From NCBI GenBank assembly GCA_033032865.1, contig JAWHQI010000170.1:4415501-4479500 (forward strand): 64,000 nt of DNA, written 5' to 3'. The DNA comes from Dactylorhiza incarnata (Eukaryota > Streptophyta > Magnoliopsida > Asparagales > Orchidaceae). The position numbers were made by a program, and so were the translations under genes. This document shows positions 21,297 to 32,460 of the stretch, piece after piece (the first letter of the stretch is position 1; each line of letters opens with the position of its first letter). The notes under the pieces are model-generated. The model saw only the letters and a list, made by a program, of their open reading frames with translations. It did not search any database and had not been told where the DNA came from.

Positions 21297-22977
21297 TGTT
21301 GCGGAACGCTTAGGGCTCTGGTAGATCGGTTCACTTGAACCGCCTCAGCTCGTGAGCGAGCTAAGCGCGCAAACAGTCAATTAGAGGTTCGTTGAGTACG
21401 CAGAGACTTTTTAACGTGGAAAACCCGGAAAGGGTAAAAAACCACGCGGCCGGAGCTGTGCCGACCAAACTTCACTATCTTCTGGAGGAGTTACAACTTG
21501 GAAGCTAGAACTCGAGCGCGACAGGCCGCTGCTCGTCACAATACTTGGAGAAAGAGAGCTTCGAGGGTGACAGGCCACCTCTCGAAAAAACTAAGTCCTT
21601 TTCCCTTCTGAGAATGCTTGTCGCCTTTCTGGAAGTAAGAAGGCTAGTCGCATTTTCCTTCTGAGAAATGCTGGTCGCCTTTCTGGAAGCGGGAAGACCA
21701 GTCGCCTTTTCCTTCTGAGAATGCTTGTCGCCTTTCTGGAAGCGAGAAGACCAGTCGCCTTTCTCTTCTGAGAACTGCTCGTCGCCTTTCTGGAAGATGA
21801 AGATCAGTCGCATTTCTCTTCTGAGAACTGCTCGTCGCCTTTCTGGAAGATGAAGATCTTCAAGTCCCGAAGGAGATCTTCAAGTCCCGAAGGAGATCTT
21901 CAAGTGCCGAAGGAGAATTCCGCAAAAGTCTGCAAGGAGCTCTCCCGGGTCTCGAAGTCCAGGTCCTTTCAAATGAAGCCATGGGGCTCCTTTTATAGTT
22001 TTTGCCGGGGGCGGCCCGGTAATTTTGCCGTTGGCAGTTTCCATAAATGCTCGGTGGACGAATCATATTCTCCGGTTCGGGACCCTCGGATCACTATTTT
22101 TCGTAAATGACCACCTTGCCCTTCGGGCAGCTTGGGCAGCTTGGGCAGTTTAGGCAGTTCGGGCAGTTCTGTTGGAGGTGAAAAAGGCGACTAACTGTTC
22201 CTGAAAAGTGAGAAGCCTGAAACCCAAAATGTGAGAAGCCGGAAAGACAAAAAGTGAGAAGCCGGAAAGACAAAAAGTGAGAAGGCTTCCCGACTGCGTT
22301 CAGAAATGTTCTGAGCGCGGGTTAGCGCTGAAGCTCCCCGAATGTGCGACGGGCCCCGGGAGATGCCTCGGACGGACGGTGAATCGAGGAGCCGCTCCCT
22401 AGCGAGCGGTTGAAGTCCTCCGGAGAGGAGCGGGCGCCGGACCGCACCCCTAGAAGGAGTGGGCACGGTCGCTCACCCCCGAGCGGGGAGGGTGCGGACT
22501 GGCCGCACCCCAAGGGGGGGGTGCGGCTTGGCCGCACCCCACGGGGGGGTGCGGCCCGGCCGCACCCCTTGGGGGGTGCGGCTTGGCCGCACCCCCTTGG
22601 GGGGTGCGGTTTGGCCGCACCCCTCAAGGGGTGCGGCCGGGCCGCACCCCCTTGGGGGATGCGGCACCCCCTTGGGGGGTGTAGCCGGCTCGTACCCCCT
22701 TGGGGGTGTGGTCGGCCCGTACCCCCCTTGAGGGGTGCGACTTGGTCGGCCATTCTCCTTGGGGGGTGCGAATGAGCCGGGCCCCCCCAAGGTGGTGCGG
22801 TCGGGACGCGTTCGGGCTATCTCCTTGCGGCGAGGGGTGCAGCCCGTGTGCTGCCGTGCGCTTTTGCGCGCGGTTATGTACATATCTGGGGCTCGTGTGT
22901 GCTTCGATCGCTACCCCCATCTCTCTTCTGCGAGGTTTCCTTTGGGCGCATCCTGAGGCCTTCACGGGTGTACAACA
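21297..22977 (-). repeat. 3' LTR of element A2 (1681 bp)
   Basis: This copy pairs with 29375-31087. The two differ at scattered bases and in unit number of the G/C palindrome region (for example the GGGCACGG...CCGAGCGGGG unit occurs once here and three times in the 5' LTR). The otherwise high similarity points to a recent insertion. Confidence 0.95.
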
Positions 22978-22993
22978 TAAGCCCCCCAAACCT
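22978..22993 (-). other. Polypurine tract of element A2
   Basis: On the minus strand GGTTTGGGGGGC followed by TTA abuts the 3' LTR start (TGTTGTACA). This is the expected place and composition for the plus-strand primer of reverse transcription. Confidence 0.75.
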
Positions 22994-23293
22994 TCGGAGT
23001 CCGAGTTCCTGAGCGAGGAGTTCGAAGGTTTTGATTTTTCTTTGGCGGTTTTACCCCTTGTCCTCTGTGTGGCGCTTTTTTGGGTAGGAGTTGATGTCGG
23101 AGGGTGTTGGTTCCCTGAGATTGTCGTGGGCTTGCTACCAGGTTCTGATATCCGCGTGGACTGTGGGGTTTCTGCAAAGTGACAGATTAGCTTGCGCGGT
23201 TCTGAGCCCGCGGCTTCTTTCACAATAGAAAATTTAGCTCGCGCAAGTCTGTGCTTGCGGCTTTCTTGCACGAGTCGGGCTCGCGGCTTGGCT

Positions 23294-23695
23294 GGTGAAT
23301 AGCGTTTGTATTCAAACCGTGGGTGAACGCAGGGGGGGCAGGCCCCGACGTCACCGGGACTCGACGGCGGAGGAGAAGGGCGAACCTTCAATCGACGGGG
23401 CAGGGCCCCGAAGTGGCCGGTGAATAGCTGTTGTATTCAAACCGGAGGCGTACGTAAGGGGGGCAGGCCCCTACGACGCTGAGACTTGACGGCGGAGGAG
23501 AAGGGCGGACCTTCAATCGACGGCGGTGCAAAGCCCCCGAGGCAGGGCCTCGAAGTGGCCGGTGAATAGCTGGTGTATTCAAACCGGGGGCGTACGTAAG
23601 GGGGGCAGGCCCCTACGACGCTGGGACTTGACGGCGGAGGAGAAGGGCGAACCTTCAATCGACGGCGGTGCAAAGCCCCCGAGGCAGGGCCTCGT
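23294..23695. repeat. Tandem repeat in the 3' untranslated region of A2, three units
   Basis: Units starting GGTGAATAGC lie at 23294, 23419 and 23561 (lengths about 125, 142 and 135 bp). Each contains GGCGGAGGAGAAGGGCG and CCTTCAATCGACGG. Shorter repeats with a GCACGAGT...GCTCGCGGCTT core flank them (around 23195-23290 and 23785-23910). Such arrays are common in the 3' region of Tat elements. Confidence 0.85.
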
Positions 23696-23928
23696 TGCAA
23701 AGTTTTTCTTTAGTGTGTGCAGGTGTCAAAACATAGCTTTTCAATAAGAAATCATTCGGTGCACAGCTTTATGTAAGATAAGATAGGTGCACGAGTCTGA
23801 GCTCGCGGCTTTTACACAAATTATAAGATAGATTTGCACGAGTCAGAGCTCGCGGCTTGGTACAGAAATTGAAGATAAGTTTGCACGAGTTTGAGCTCGT
23901 GGCTTAGTACATGGTAGAGGTCCTGGGA

Positions 23929-26900
23929 TCACTGGTAAAAGCGGCGCAGGTTTTGAGCGTTCCACGTGCGTGGCAAAGTCTTCCCTTCCGCCGTCCTGAG
24001 TCTGTATGTTCCGGGTTTTACGACTGCGGTGACTACGTACGGGCCTTCCCAGGCCGCTGAGAGCTTGTCTCCTTGGGGACCTTTACCGGCGGCCTCGATG
24101 CTGCGTAGGACGAGGTCTCCTACGTTGATTGGTCTGGGCTTCACCCTCCTGTCGTAGGTCCGGGCTACACGCATTTGGTAGAGTGCAGCACGGTAAGCAG
24201 CGTTGTCCCGGACTTCGGGGATTAGATCGAGGTTTTCTCGGAGCAGTCCATCATTCTTGTTGGGGTCGAAGGTGAGTACTCGAGCACTCGGAACGTCGAT
24301 GTCGACGGGGATGATAGCTTCGGTTCCGTAACAGAGGTTATAAGGTGTCTCTCCTGTAGGAGTTCTTTCTGTTGTGCGATATGCCCACAATACATTTGGG
24401 AGCGCGTCTACCCACTGTCCCCCGGCTTCTTCCAAGCGTGTTTTCAGCCCTTTGAGGATGGTGCGGTTCGTGACTTCTACTTGTCTGTTGGCTTGTGGAT
24501 GCGCCACGGCCGTGTGGCGCAGGTTGATTTTCAGATCCTCGCACATCTTGGTGAAGGACTTCCCAGTGAATTGAGTGTCGTTGTCGGCAATGATCGTAGC
24601 CGGGATGCCGAAGCGGCAAACGATGCTCTTCCAGACGAATTGTTTGGCGTTTTCTTCGGTGATCTTGGCCAGGGGCTCCGCCTCCACCCATTTGGTGAAG
24701 TAGTCGATAGCTAGGATGATGAACTTCCTCTGTCCAGATGCTAGAGGTAGGGGACCGAGGAGGTCGATCCCCCACTGCGCGAATGGCCACGCACTCTGCA
24801 GCGTGGTAAGTGAGACCGGGGGTTGATGAGGCATGTTGGCGTGTAGCTGACAGCTTTTGCACCTCTGGACAAAGTCGGTCGCGTCCTTTCTTATTGTCGG
24901 CCAATAGAAGCCTTGACGCAGTATTTTCCGTGCTAATGCCTTCCCGCCTAGGTGCTCTCCGCAGACTCCTCCGTGTACTTCCCTGAGTACGTAGTCCGCC
25001 TCGCTTGCCGGCAGGCATTTCAGATATGGTCCTGAGAATGCCCGTTTGTAAAGCTCCCCGTCTATAATGGTGAATGATGCAGCCCGCATTCGCAGCCTTC
25101 GCGCCTCTAGGCGATCTTCAGGAAGGTGCCCTTGCTCCAGGTAGGCTCGTAATGGGGTCATCCAGGACGACTCCTCCTGGTGGATGGTTGTGATTTCTCA
25201 TGGCCCTTGAATGCTTGGGATCACAACTTCTTCGATTCGGCGTCTTCGAGATTGGTAGCTGGAGGGTGAGGTGGCGAGCTTGGATAGAGCATCCGCCCTG
25301 GTATTCTGCTCTCGGGGGATGTGTAGGATCTGATATGATGAGATCTTTTGGAGAAGTGACTTTGTGAATGCGAGGTATTTCGCCATCTGCTCGCTCTTAG
25401 CCTCGTAATCTCCTACAACCTGTGAGACCACGAGTTGGGAGTCTGTATAAATCGTTAGGTTCTCGACTTTGCAGTCGATAGCGAGCCGGAGACCGGCGAT
25501 CAGTGCTTCGTATTCCGCGATGTTATTTGTTGCGGGGAACTTTAGCCGGAGTCCGTAATCCAGGGTGATCCCTTCGGGGCTCATAAGGAGTAATCCCGCT
25601 CCGGCCCCTTCAGCTCCCGAGGCGCCGTCGACATAGAGGGTCCACCGGGTGCTAGCGGTGTCTTTGATGAGGGTTGTTTCTGGCGGGATGGTGTATTCTA
25701 CCACGAAGTCGGCGAGCACCTGCGACTTGATGTTAGGGCGAGGCAGGAATTGGATGTCGAATTCGCCGAGTTCTACGGCCCACTTTACAAGTCTCCCCGA
25801 GACTTCCGGCTTCTGGAGGATCGCCCGTAATGGGAGTTGTGTCAATACCTTGACTGCGTGAGCCTGGAAGTAGGGTCTGAGTTTTCTAGCCGAGAAAACA
25901 AGAGCCAAGGCTGTCTTGTCTGCTGCCGGATATCTGGTTTCGGTATCGGTGAGGACTTTGCTGAGGTAGTAGATCGGGCGCTACACTCCTCCTTCGTCCT
26001 TCACAAGCACTGAGCTAAGAGCCGTAGGCGATACGGCCAGGTACAAGAACAGAGTTTCCCCGGGGGTGGGCTTTGACAGAAGCGGTGGCGAAGCCAGGTA
26101 CTGCTTGAGAAGCTCGAAGGCCACCTGGCACTCGTCTGTCCATTGGAAACCCGAATGTCGCGCTCTCCGGAGGATCTTGAAGAAGGGGAGGTACTTGTCT
26201 CCTGTTCGTGATAAGAAACGGGACAAAGCTGCGATCCTCCCGTTTAGGCGTTGTACTTCCTTAATTGAGCGAGGTGGCGACATATCCTCCAACGCCTTGA
26301 TCTTCTCGGGGTTGGCCTCGATTCCCCGATGGGTTACCATGAAACCTAGAAACTTCCCCGCCGTCACACCAAACGCACACTTGCTGGGGTTGAGCCGCAT
26401 CTGGAAGCGACGGAGAAGCTGGAAGCACTTTTCTAAGTCTTCCAAGTGGTCGCGTCGGTGGACGCTCTTTACTAGCATGTCGTCCACGTAAACCTCCATC
26501 GTCTCTCCGATGAGGTCCTTGAAGACCTTGTTCATCAGCCTTTGGTAAGTGGCTCCGGCATTTTTAAGGCCGAAGGGCATCACCTTGTAGCAGTAGACTC
26601 CTCGGTCGGTGCGGAAGGCGGTATGCTCTTCGTCTGCGGGGTTCATCCTTATCTGGTTGTAACCTGAATAAGCATCCATAAAGCTGAGTAGCTCGTGGCC
26701 TGCTGTAGCGTCGACGAGCTGGTCAATCCTTGGCAGGGGGAAACTATCTTTCGGGCAGGCTTGGTTCAGGTTGCTGTAGTCGACGCACATTCGCCATTTC
26801 CCCGAGGCCTTCTTGACCATGACCACGTTGGCGAGCCATGTGGGATATTCTGCTTCACGAATGAATCGCGCCTCCAGGAGCTTAGCTACCTCTTCCTCGA

Positions 26901-29322
26901 TTGCTTTTAGGCGCTCGGGGGCGAAGTTCCTCTTTTTCTGAATCACGGGTCTGCAGGCGGGATTGATGTTTAGCGAGTGAAAGATGACGTCGGGATCTAC
27001 CCCGGGCATGTCCTCCGGGCTCCATGCGAAAATGTCCTCGTTCTCCTGCAGGAAGGTGGTGAACTTCTCTTGCTCTTGTGATGTCAAGAGTGACCCGACC
27101 TGAACAGTTCGAGTCGGGTCTCGCCGGGAGAGCGGTACTTCTACTAGCCCTTCAACGGGCGTTCCTCGCTGCAGAGTCGCCTCGTCTCGCAGGTCGAAGT
27201 TATTGATGTTGAGAGCGATCGCCCTTGCTGGCTGAGCCTGCTTCAGGTAGCAAGTCCTGGCTGCCTCTTGGTCTCCTCTTACGACTCCTATTCCTGCGGC
27301 GGTGGGGAACTTCATAGCTAGGTGTGGAATAGAGGGGATTGCCCCGAAGATTGACTGGAGCGGTCTTCCGAAGATGGCATTGTAGGCGGAGGTGGACTCT
27401 ACCACCATGAACTGGATGTTGTGCGTTGACTGTCTTGGAAATTCGCCCAACGTGACTGGGAGGATGATCATGCCTTGCACCGGGACGGGTCTGTTGTCGA
27501 AGCCGTAGACGGGCCCGGCTGCCGGACTAAGCTGGTCTTTGGTGAGCTTCATACTTTGCAAGGTGGAGAGGAACAAGACGTCGACCGAGCTTCCATTGTC
27601 GACTAGTATTCTCTTCACTTTAAAGCAGGGATCCCCGATCCCTGCGCTGATCACGAGCGGATCCTGGTGTGGAAGCCGCAACCCTCGTAAGTCTTCATCT
27701 CCGAAAGCTATCGTAATATCCTGCTTGAGTTTTTTGTCTTCGTGGTCTCTCACGGGCTGGGCGATCGAGAGGATCTGCGACGCCAGGACTGGCGGTCCGG
27801 CGATCGTCTCGATTTCACCCACCATCGGCCTTCCTCCACCTGCGCCTCGGGGGGCGGGGGGCTGCTCTCCTGCCTCCCTAGGCTGCTGGGGCTGATTGGG
27901 GATCTGGCCTTGTAAGAATCTTCCCAGGAGTCCCTGGCGGATGAGGCGCTCGATCTCGTCTTTGAGCCTGGTGCACTCCTCGGTGGTATGTCCGGTTCCT
28001 CGATGGAACTCGCAGTATCTGGACTGGTCACCCCTCGGATTTGGCGGGGGTATCCGGGGCATGCGAAGTTCGGGGTTGTTCTGAATGGCGTAGAGCACGT
28101 TCGTTCTGGTGGTGTTCAGTGGGGTGTAGGTCCTGGGCGGCTGCGGTCCCAGATCCCTTCGGGGGTCACGCCGACGTCCGTCACCGCGGCGCTCCTCGCT
28201 GCGACGATCTTCTCGTTCGCGAGGGGCTTGATCTGTTCCCCTTTTCTTTCCTTGGCTTCCTTCGAACTGCCGACGGTGTGCTTCGATGGCCTCATATGCA
28301 GCTATTTGCGCTTCGACCCTGTGAATAAGGTCGGGATAGCTTGGTACGGTTTCTCTCATGAGAGCCGAATAGAATCCACTTGGGCGGAGTCCTCCTAAGA
28401 AAACTCCTCGCAAGAGTTCGGGGTCAACCCCTGGGATCTGCCGTGCCTCGGTAGTGAAGCGTCGGAAGAAGTCCTTGAGTGTCTCTCCGTCGTTCTGGCG
28501 GATCCCTGAGAGATGGGAGGGATCCCGGACAATTCGGCGGTTGGCGATGAACTGATCCACGAACTGCTGTGCCATTTCCGTGAAGTTGTTGATGGCCCCA
28601 TTCCGCAAAGAATGGAACCAAGTGCGCGCTTGGCCTTTCAAGGTCGCCGGGAACACCTGGCAGAGGAGCTGATCAGGAGCGCTGTAGATCCTCATGATGG
28701 TGGTGAAGTGATTGACGTGTTCCAAAGGGTCGTCCGTCCCGTCGAATGTCTCGATGTTAGGAAGCTTGAAGCCATTCGGGATTGGATGGGCTAGGACTTG
28801 AGGTGACAGGGGGGAGCCCTGATGCGCTGGGCGGCGAGCGATCGCGGCGCGTCGCCCTGCTTGGGCATACTCTTCTTCGATCATATCACGGATTTCTTCG
28901 CGCGTAGTCCTTTCCGTTGCCCGCTCAGGGGGAGCTCTTCTGGGATGATGGCGACGGTGGTCAGCTTCCGGTCCTCCAGCCGGCGGGACAAGGTGAGCGG
29001 AACTCGCCGTGTTGGAGAATCCTTCTGAAGCCTCATCTTCCTGGACGGCTTCTTGGTTCGGGACAAGGTTTAGAACTGGGGGCGGCGGTGCGTTTGGAGC
29101 TGGCGGCTGGACCGGAGCTTGAGGAGCCCCGAGATCCCTTACGAGAGCCAACATCTCGGCTTGGTGCTCTTCGATTCGCCGCATGCGCACTTCCAGCCCG
29201 GCTGCTGGCGCAGGGAGTGCCTGCTCTGCGGGTGGCGCATCGATTTGCGAGGGGGAGGGAGCTGGGTCGACGCGTCCCTCCAGCGTTGATCCCTCCGCAG
29301 TGCGGGTACTCTTCCTTGCCAT
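23929..29322 (-). pseudogene. gag-pol polyprotein of Tat element A2, two in-frame stops
   Basis: The frame starts at the ATG at 29322 (MARKSTRTAEG). Order: gag capsid; zinc knuckle CEFHRGTGHTTEEC of the CX2HX4HX4C type near residue 437; protease VDNGSS near 575; RT from WRMCVDYSNLNQ near 843 with YVDD at 945-948. A TAG at 25981-25983 stops the first part (1113 residues). The same frame continues with RNase H and then an archaeal-type RNase H (LYVDGAS, NNIAEYEALIAGL, TDSQLV), ended by TGA at 25198-25200. Integrase follows in frame (25161-23929): zinc-binding H-H-C-C, then Asp in WGIDLLGPL, Asp in IADNDTQF, Glu in NRQVEVTN. The TAG sits where related elements have Gln (CAG to TAG). No complete polymerase can be made. 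Confidence 0.93.
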
Positions 29323-29353
29323 TGCGGTTGACCTTCAAAAAGTTCTGGGAATG

Positions 29354-29371
29354 TTCCCACAGACGGCGCCA
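29354..29371 (-). other. Primer-binding site of element A2
   Basis: This is identical to the site in A1: minus-strand TGGCGCCGTCTGTGGGAA, starting three bases after the 5' LTR and about 30 bp before the gag ATG. The start of the match fits tRNA-Asp. Confidence 0.72.
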
Positions 29372-29374
29372 AAC

Positions 29375-31087
29375 TGTTGCGGAACGCTTAGGGCTCTGGT
29401 AGATCGGTTCACTTGAACCGCCTCAGCTCGTGAGCGAGCTAAGCGCGCAAACAGTCAATTAGAGGTTCGTTGAGTACGCAGAGACTTTTTAACGTGGAAA
29501 ACCCGGAAAGGGTAAAAAACCACGCGGCCGAAGCTGTGCCGACCAAACTTCACTATCTTCTGGAGGAGTTACAACTTGGAAGCTAGAACTCGAGTGCGAC
29601 AGGCCGCTGCTCGTCACAATACTTGGAGAAAGAGAGCTGCGAGGGTGACAGGCCACCTCTCGAAAAAACTAAGTCCTTTTCCCTTCTGAGAATGCTTGTC
29701 GCCTTTCTGGAAGTAAGAAGGCTAGTCGCCTTTTCCTTCTGAGAAATGCTGGTCGCCTTTCTGGAAGCGGGAAGACCAGTCGCCTTTTCCTTCTGAGAAT
29801 GCTTGTCGCCTTTCTGGAAGCGAGAAGACCAGTCGCCTTTCTCTTCTGAGAACTGCTCGTCGCCTTTCTGGAAGATGAAGATCAGTCGCCTTTCTCTTCT
29901 GAGAACTGCTCGTCGCCTTTCTGGAAGATGAAGATCTTCAAGTCCCGAAGGAGATCTTCAAGTCCCGAAGGAGATCTTCAAGTGCCGAAGGAGAATTCCG
30001 CAAAAGTCTGCAAGGAGCTCTCTCGGGTCTCGAAGTCCAGGTCCTTTCAAATGAAGCCATGGGGCTCCTTTTATAGTTTTTGCCGGGGGCGGCCCGGTAA
30101 TTTTGCCGTTGGCAGTTTCCATAAATGCTCGGTGGACGAATCATATTCTCCGGTTCGGGGCCCTCGGATCACTATTTTTCGTAAATGACCACCTTGCCCT
30201 TCGGGCAGCTTGGGCAGTTTGGGCAGTTCGGGCAGTTCTGTTGGAGGTGAAAAAGGCGACTAACTGTTCCTGAAAAGTGAGAAGCCTGAAACCCAAAATG
30301 TGAGAAGCCGGAAAGACAAAAAGTGAGAAGCCGGAAAGACAAAAAGTGAGAAGCCGGAAAGACAAAAAGTGAGAAGGCTTCCCGACTGCGTTCAGAAACG
30401 TTCTGAGCGCGGGTTAGCGCTGAAGCTCCCTGAATGTGCGACGGGCCCCGGGAGATGCCTCGGACGGACGGTGAATCGAGGAGCCGCTCCCTAGCGAGCG
30501 GTTGAAGTCCTCCGGAGAGGAGCGGGCGCCGGACCGCACCCCTAGAAGGAGTGGGCACGGCCGCGCACCCCCGAGCGGGGTGGGCACGGCCGCGCACCCC
30601 CGAGCGGGGTGGGCACGGCCGCGCACCCCCGAGCGGGGAGGGTGCGGACTGGCCGCACCCCACGGGGAGCCGCACCCCACAAGGGGTGCGGCCGGGCCGC
30701 ACCCCTTGGGGGGTGCGGTTTGGCCGCACCCCTCAAGGGGTGCGGCCGGGCCGCACCCCCTTGGGGGATGCGGCACCCCCTTGGGGGGTGTAGCCGGCTC
30801 GTACCCCCTTGGGTGTGTGGTCGGCCCGTACCCCCCTTGAGGGGTGCGACTTGGTCGGCCATTCTCCTTGGGGGGTGCGAATGAGCCGGGCCCCCCCCAA
30901 GGTGGTGCGGTCGGGACGCGTTCGGGCTATCTCCTTGCGGCGAGGGGTGCAGCCCGTGTGCTGCCGTGCGCTTTTGCGCGCGGTTATGTACATATCTGGG
31001 GCTCGTGTGTGCTTCGATCGCTACCCCCATCTCTCTTCTGCGAGGTTTCCTTTGGGCGCATCCTGAGGCCTTCACGGGTGTACAACA
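29375..31087 (-). repeat. 5' LTR of element A2 (1713 bp)
   Basis: The ends are TGTTGCGG and GTACAACA on the plus strand. Going along the element (minus strand): the palindromic G/C array at about 30890-30540, a block with repeated GTGAGAAGCCGGAAAGACAAAAA units (30299-30375), the TATA box (30068-30076), a three-copy 20-bp repeat, then a roughly 53-bp repeat array, and the LTR end beside the primer-binding site. Confidence 0.95.
30068..30076 (-). promoter_or_regulatory. TATA box of the A2 5' LTR
   Basis: Minus-strand CTATAAAAG followed by GAGCCCC is a good TATA box in the middle of the LTR. It is conserved in the other two LTRs (about 22004-22012 and 4078-4086). Transcription toward lower coordinates would cover the tandem repeats and the gag gene. 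Confidence 0.7.
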
Positions 31088-31543
31088 ATATTCTATAATC
31101 ATTTTATTTTAAAAAAATATGTCATATAATCATTTTGATCAAAATGTTGTAAATGATTATAGTATTTTGTGATATATATAATCAAAATGTTGTGAATGAT
31201 GTTTTCGTCATGCCACAAACATAATTTTAAGCTGCTAATATAAATCACTTTTTATTTTTTAGTATTTGACTGCAAAAATATATTTATTTGACTTTTATGA
31301 ATGCAATATTTTGCTTGATGATTTATTTAAAAAAAATATTAATTTAATTTTTGAATATGATCTGTATATATGAAATTTGATCTACACGAATAATTTTTTG
31401 GCATGTATATATCTGCGGCCTGCATATAGCCAAAACCGGCCTGTGTTTAAGATCGCTCTTAATTAATATGTATTGACATCGTGCTTTCCACGCGCTCCAT
31501 TAAATTTGGTATTGGCCGTGTTTTTTTTTGTTTTAGAATGATG

Positions 31544-32451
31544 TTAAGTGCAAATCTATTATGGCTAGGTGTAAACCGCCCAAAAAATACACAATTATAA
31601 ATCTGATTAAAATAATAAAAAAAACTATTATGGCTAGACGTAAACCAAATGACTTTTTTTCTGATCCCGCCGCTCTTGGAAATCGCCAGCCCCGCTAAAC
31701 TCCGACTGCCTCCTCCCTCCACGTCTCCGCATAGCCGGCAATGCAAACCAAATGGCGGAAGAAGGCCCCTCGGCGGCCGTCGGCTTCCCTCCCATGGCCG
31801 TAGCCAAATTCTTCTCTTATTGTCGCCCCTCCAGTCGGTCCCTGCTCATATATCCTCCACTTACCCTCGGCCAGCAATTGGATCTACGGCAATGGCGTAG
31901 AACGAAGATTTTTTGACCTCGCGATTGCATTTTGTCTGGATGAGTTTCGTGTTTTCTCCCGGTCTTAAAATGGTACTGTAGACGTAGTGAAGCTTGTTCT
32001 TGTTGTTTATGTTTTAATGGCGCGATCGAGGTAGTTACGATTTCTACTCATTTTGTGATTCTTTTTCTCTGGTATTCGAGTTGAAACTCCCTGTGCTACT
32101 CCTGTTTGTATGTGATTTCTGGACACCATCGTTTCCGCTCTGTATCGAGCTTTCGAATCATAGTTTTTCCCCGTTTTCTCCTTATTTCAGGAAATCATCG
32201 AGGGATGACAAGAATGGAAAAAAATTATTTTGGACTAACACTTGGACATGAAAAAGAATGATTTTGGTGTACGGAACTTTTGTATTAAAACTGATTTATA
32301 TAGTAATTGATATAATAGTAAATATTGAGGTGGTATTTATTTATTTTTAATTTTTATTTTGGTTTGCACATAACAAGTTGGTTTGAACCTAAATTTTTTC
32401 GGTTTGCACATAACCGTGGTTTGCACGTAGCCAAAATGGGTTTGGACATAA
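31544..32451. mobile_element. Candidate Mutator-like element carrying gene-like DNA
   Basis: The first 34 bp (TTAAGTGC, then TTATGGCTAGGTGTAAACC) match the inverted right end (minus TTATGTCC, then TTTTGGCTACGTGCAAACC) at about 27 of 34 positions. The TGGCTAnnnGTAAACC word recurs inside the left end (about 31629-31648), and GGTTTGCAC occurs several times at the right end. No transposase is present. A clear 9-bp target duplication was not found, so the boundaries may be slightly off. The centre (31665-32200) is G/C-richer and gene-like, as in Pack-MULE elements. Confidence 0.5.
31752..31916 (+). pseudogene. Small gene-like ORF inside the Mutator-like element
   Basis: An ATG in good context (AAATGGCGG) opens a 54-codon frame beginning MAEEGPSAAVGF and ending TKIF. 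It is preceded by CT-rich leader-like DNA. Downstream, GAGGTAGTTA (about 32027) and TTATTTCAGG (about 32185) look like intron borders. The whole resembles the first exon of a host gene captured by the element. I do not recognise the protein and there is no evidence that it is expressed. Confidence 0.3.
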
Positions 32452-32460
32452 AATTACTCT

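Larger units (their letters stand above)
21297..31087 (-). mobile_element. Full-length Ty3/Gypsy retrotransposon, Tat-like lineage (element A2)
   Basis: A complete 9791-bp element on the minus strand. The 3' LTR is 21297-22977 and the 5' LTR is 29375-31087, each with TGTTG...CAACA ends. The flanks carry a perfect 5-bp target-site duplication, ATATT (21292-21296 and 31088-31092). The primer-binding site is next to the 5' LTR and a G-rich polypurine tract (GGTTTGGGGGGC, minus strand) is next to the 3' LTR. One gag-pol frame of about 1798 codons spans 29322-23929 but has two premature stops. A coding-free zone of about 950 bp with tandem repeats separates pol from the 3' LTR. The element inserted into the TIR transposon 20678-31466. 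Confidence 0.97.
20678..31466. mobile_element. TIR DNA transposon of about 1 kb split by Tat element A2
   Basis: The left end, TTAATTAAAAGCGATTG followed by a GCAGGCCGG motif at 20701, is mirrored at the right end, which on the minus strand reads TTAATTAAGAGCGATC, then ACAGGCCGG and TTTGGCTATATGCAGG. Removing A2 and one duplication copy leaves about 990 bp. The interior beside A2 is AT-rich with repeated TTTTATTTTAAAAAAACTG-like words and has no transposase. The ends contain a palindromic TTAATTAA, so the target duplication (TTA/TAA or longer) and the superfamily cannot be fixed; a Tourist-like or other MITE is possible. Confidence 0.62.

Noticed and set aside
25198..25983. Programmed stop-codon readthrough in Tat A2
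   Set aside because: There are two different stops, one in the middle of a conserved region, and neither is known as a recoding site in this lineage. Point decay is simpler, although checking other copies is listed above.
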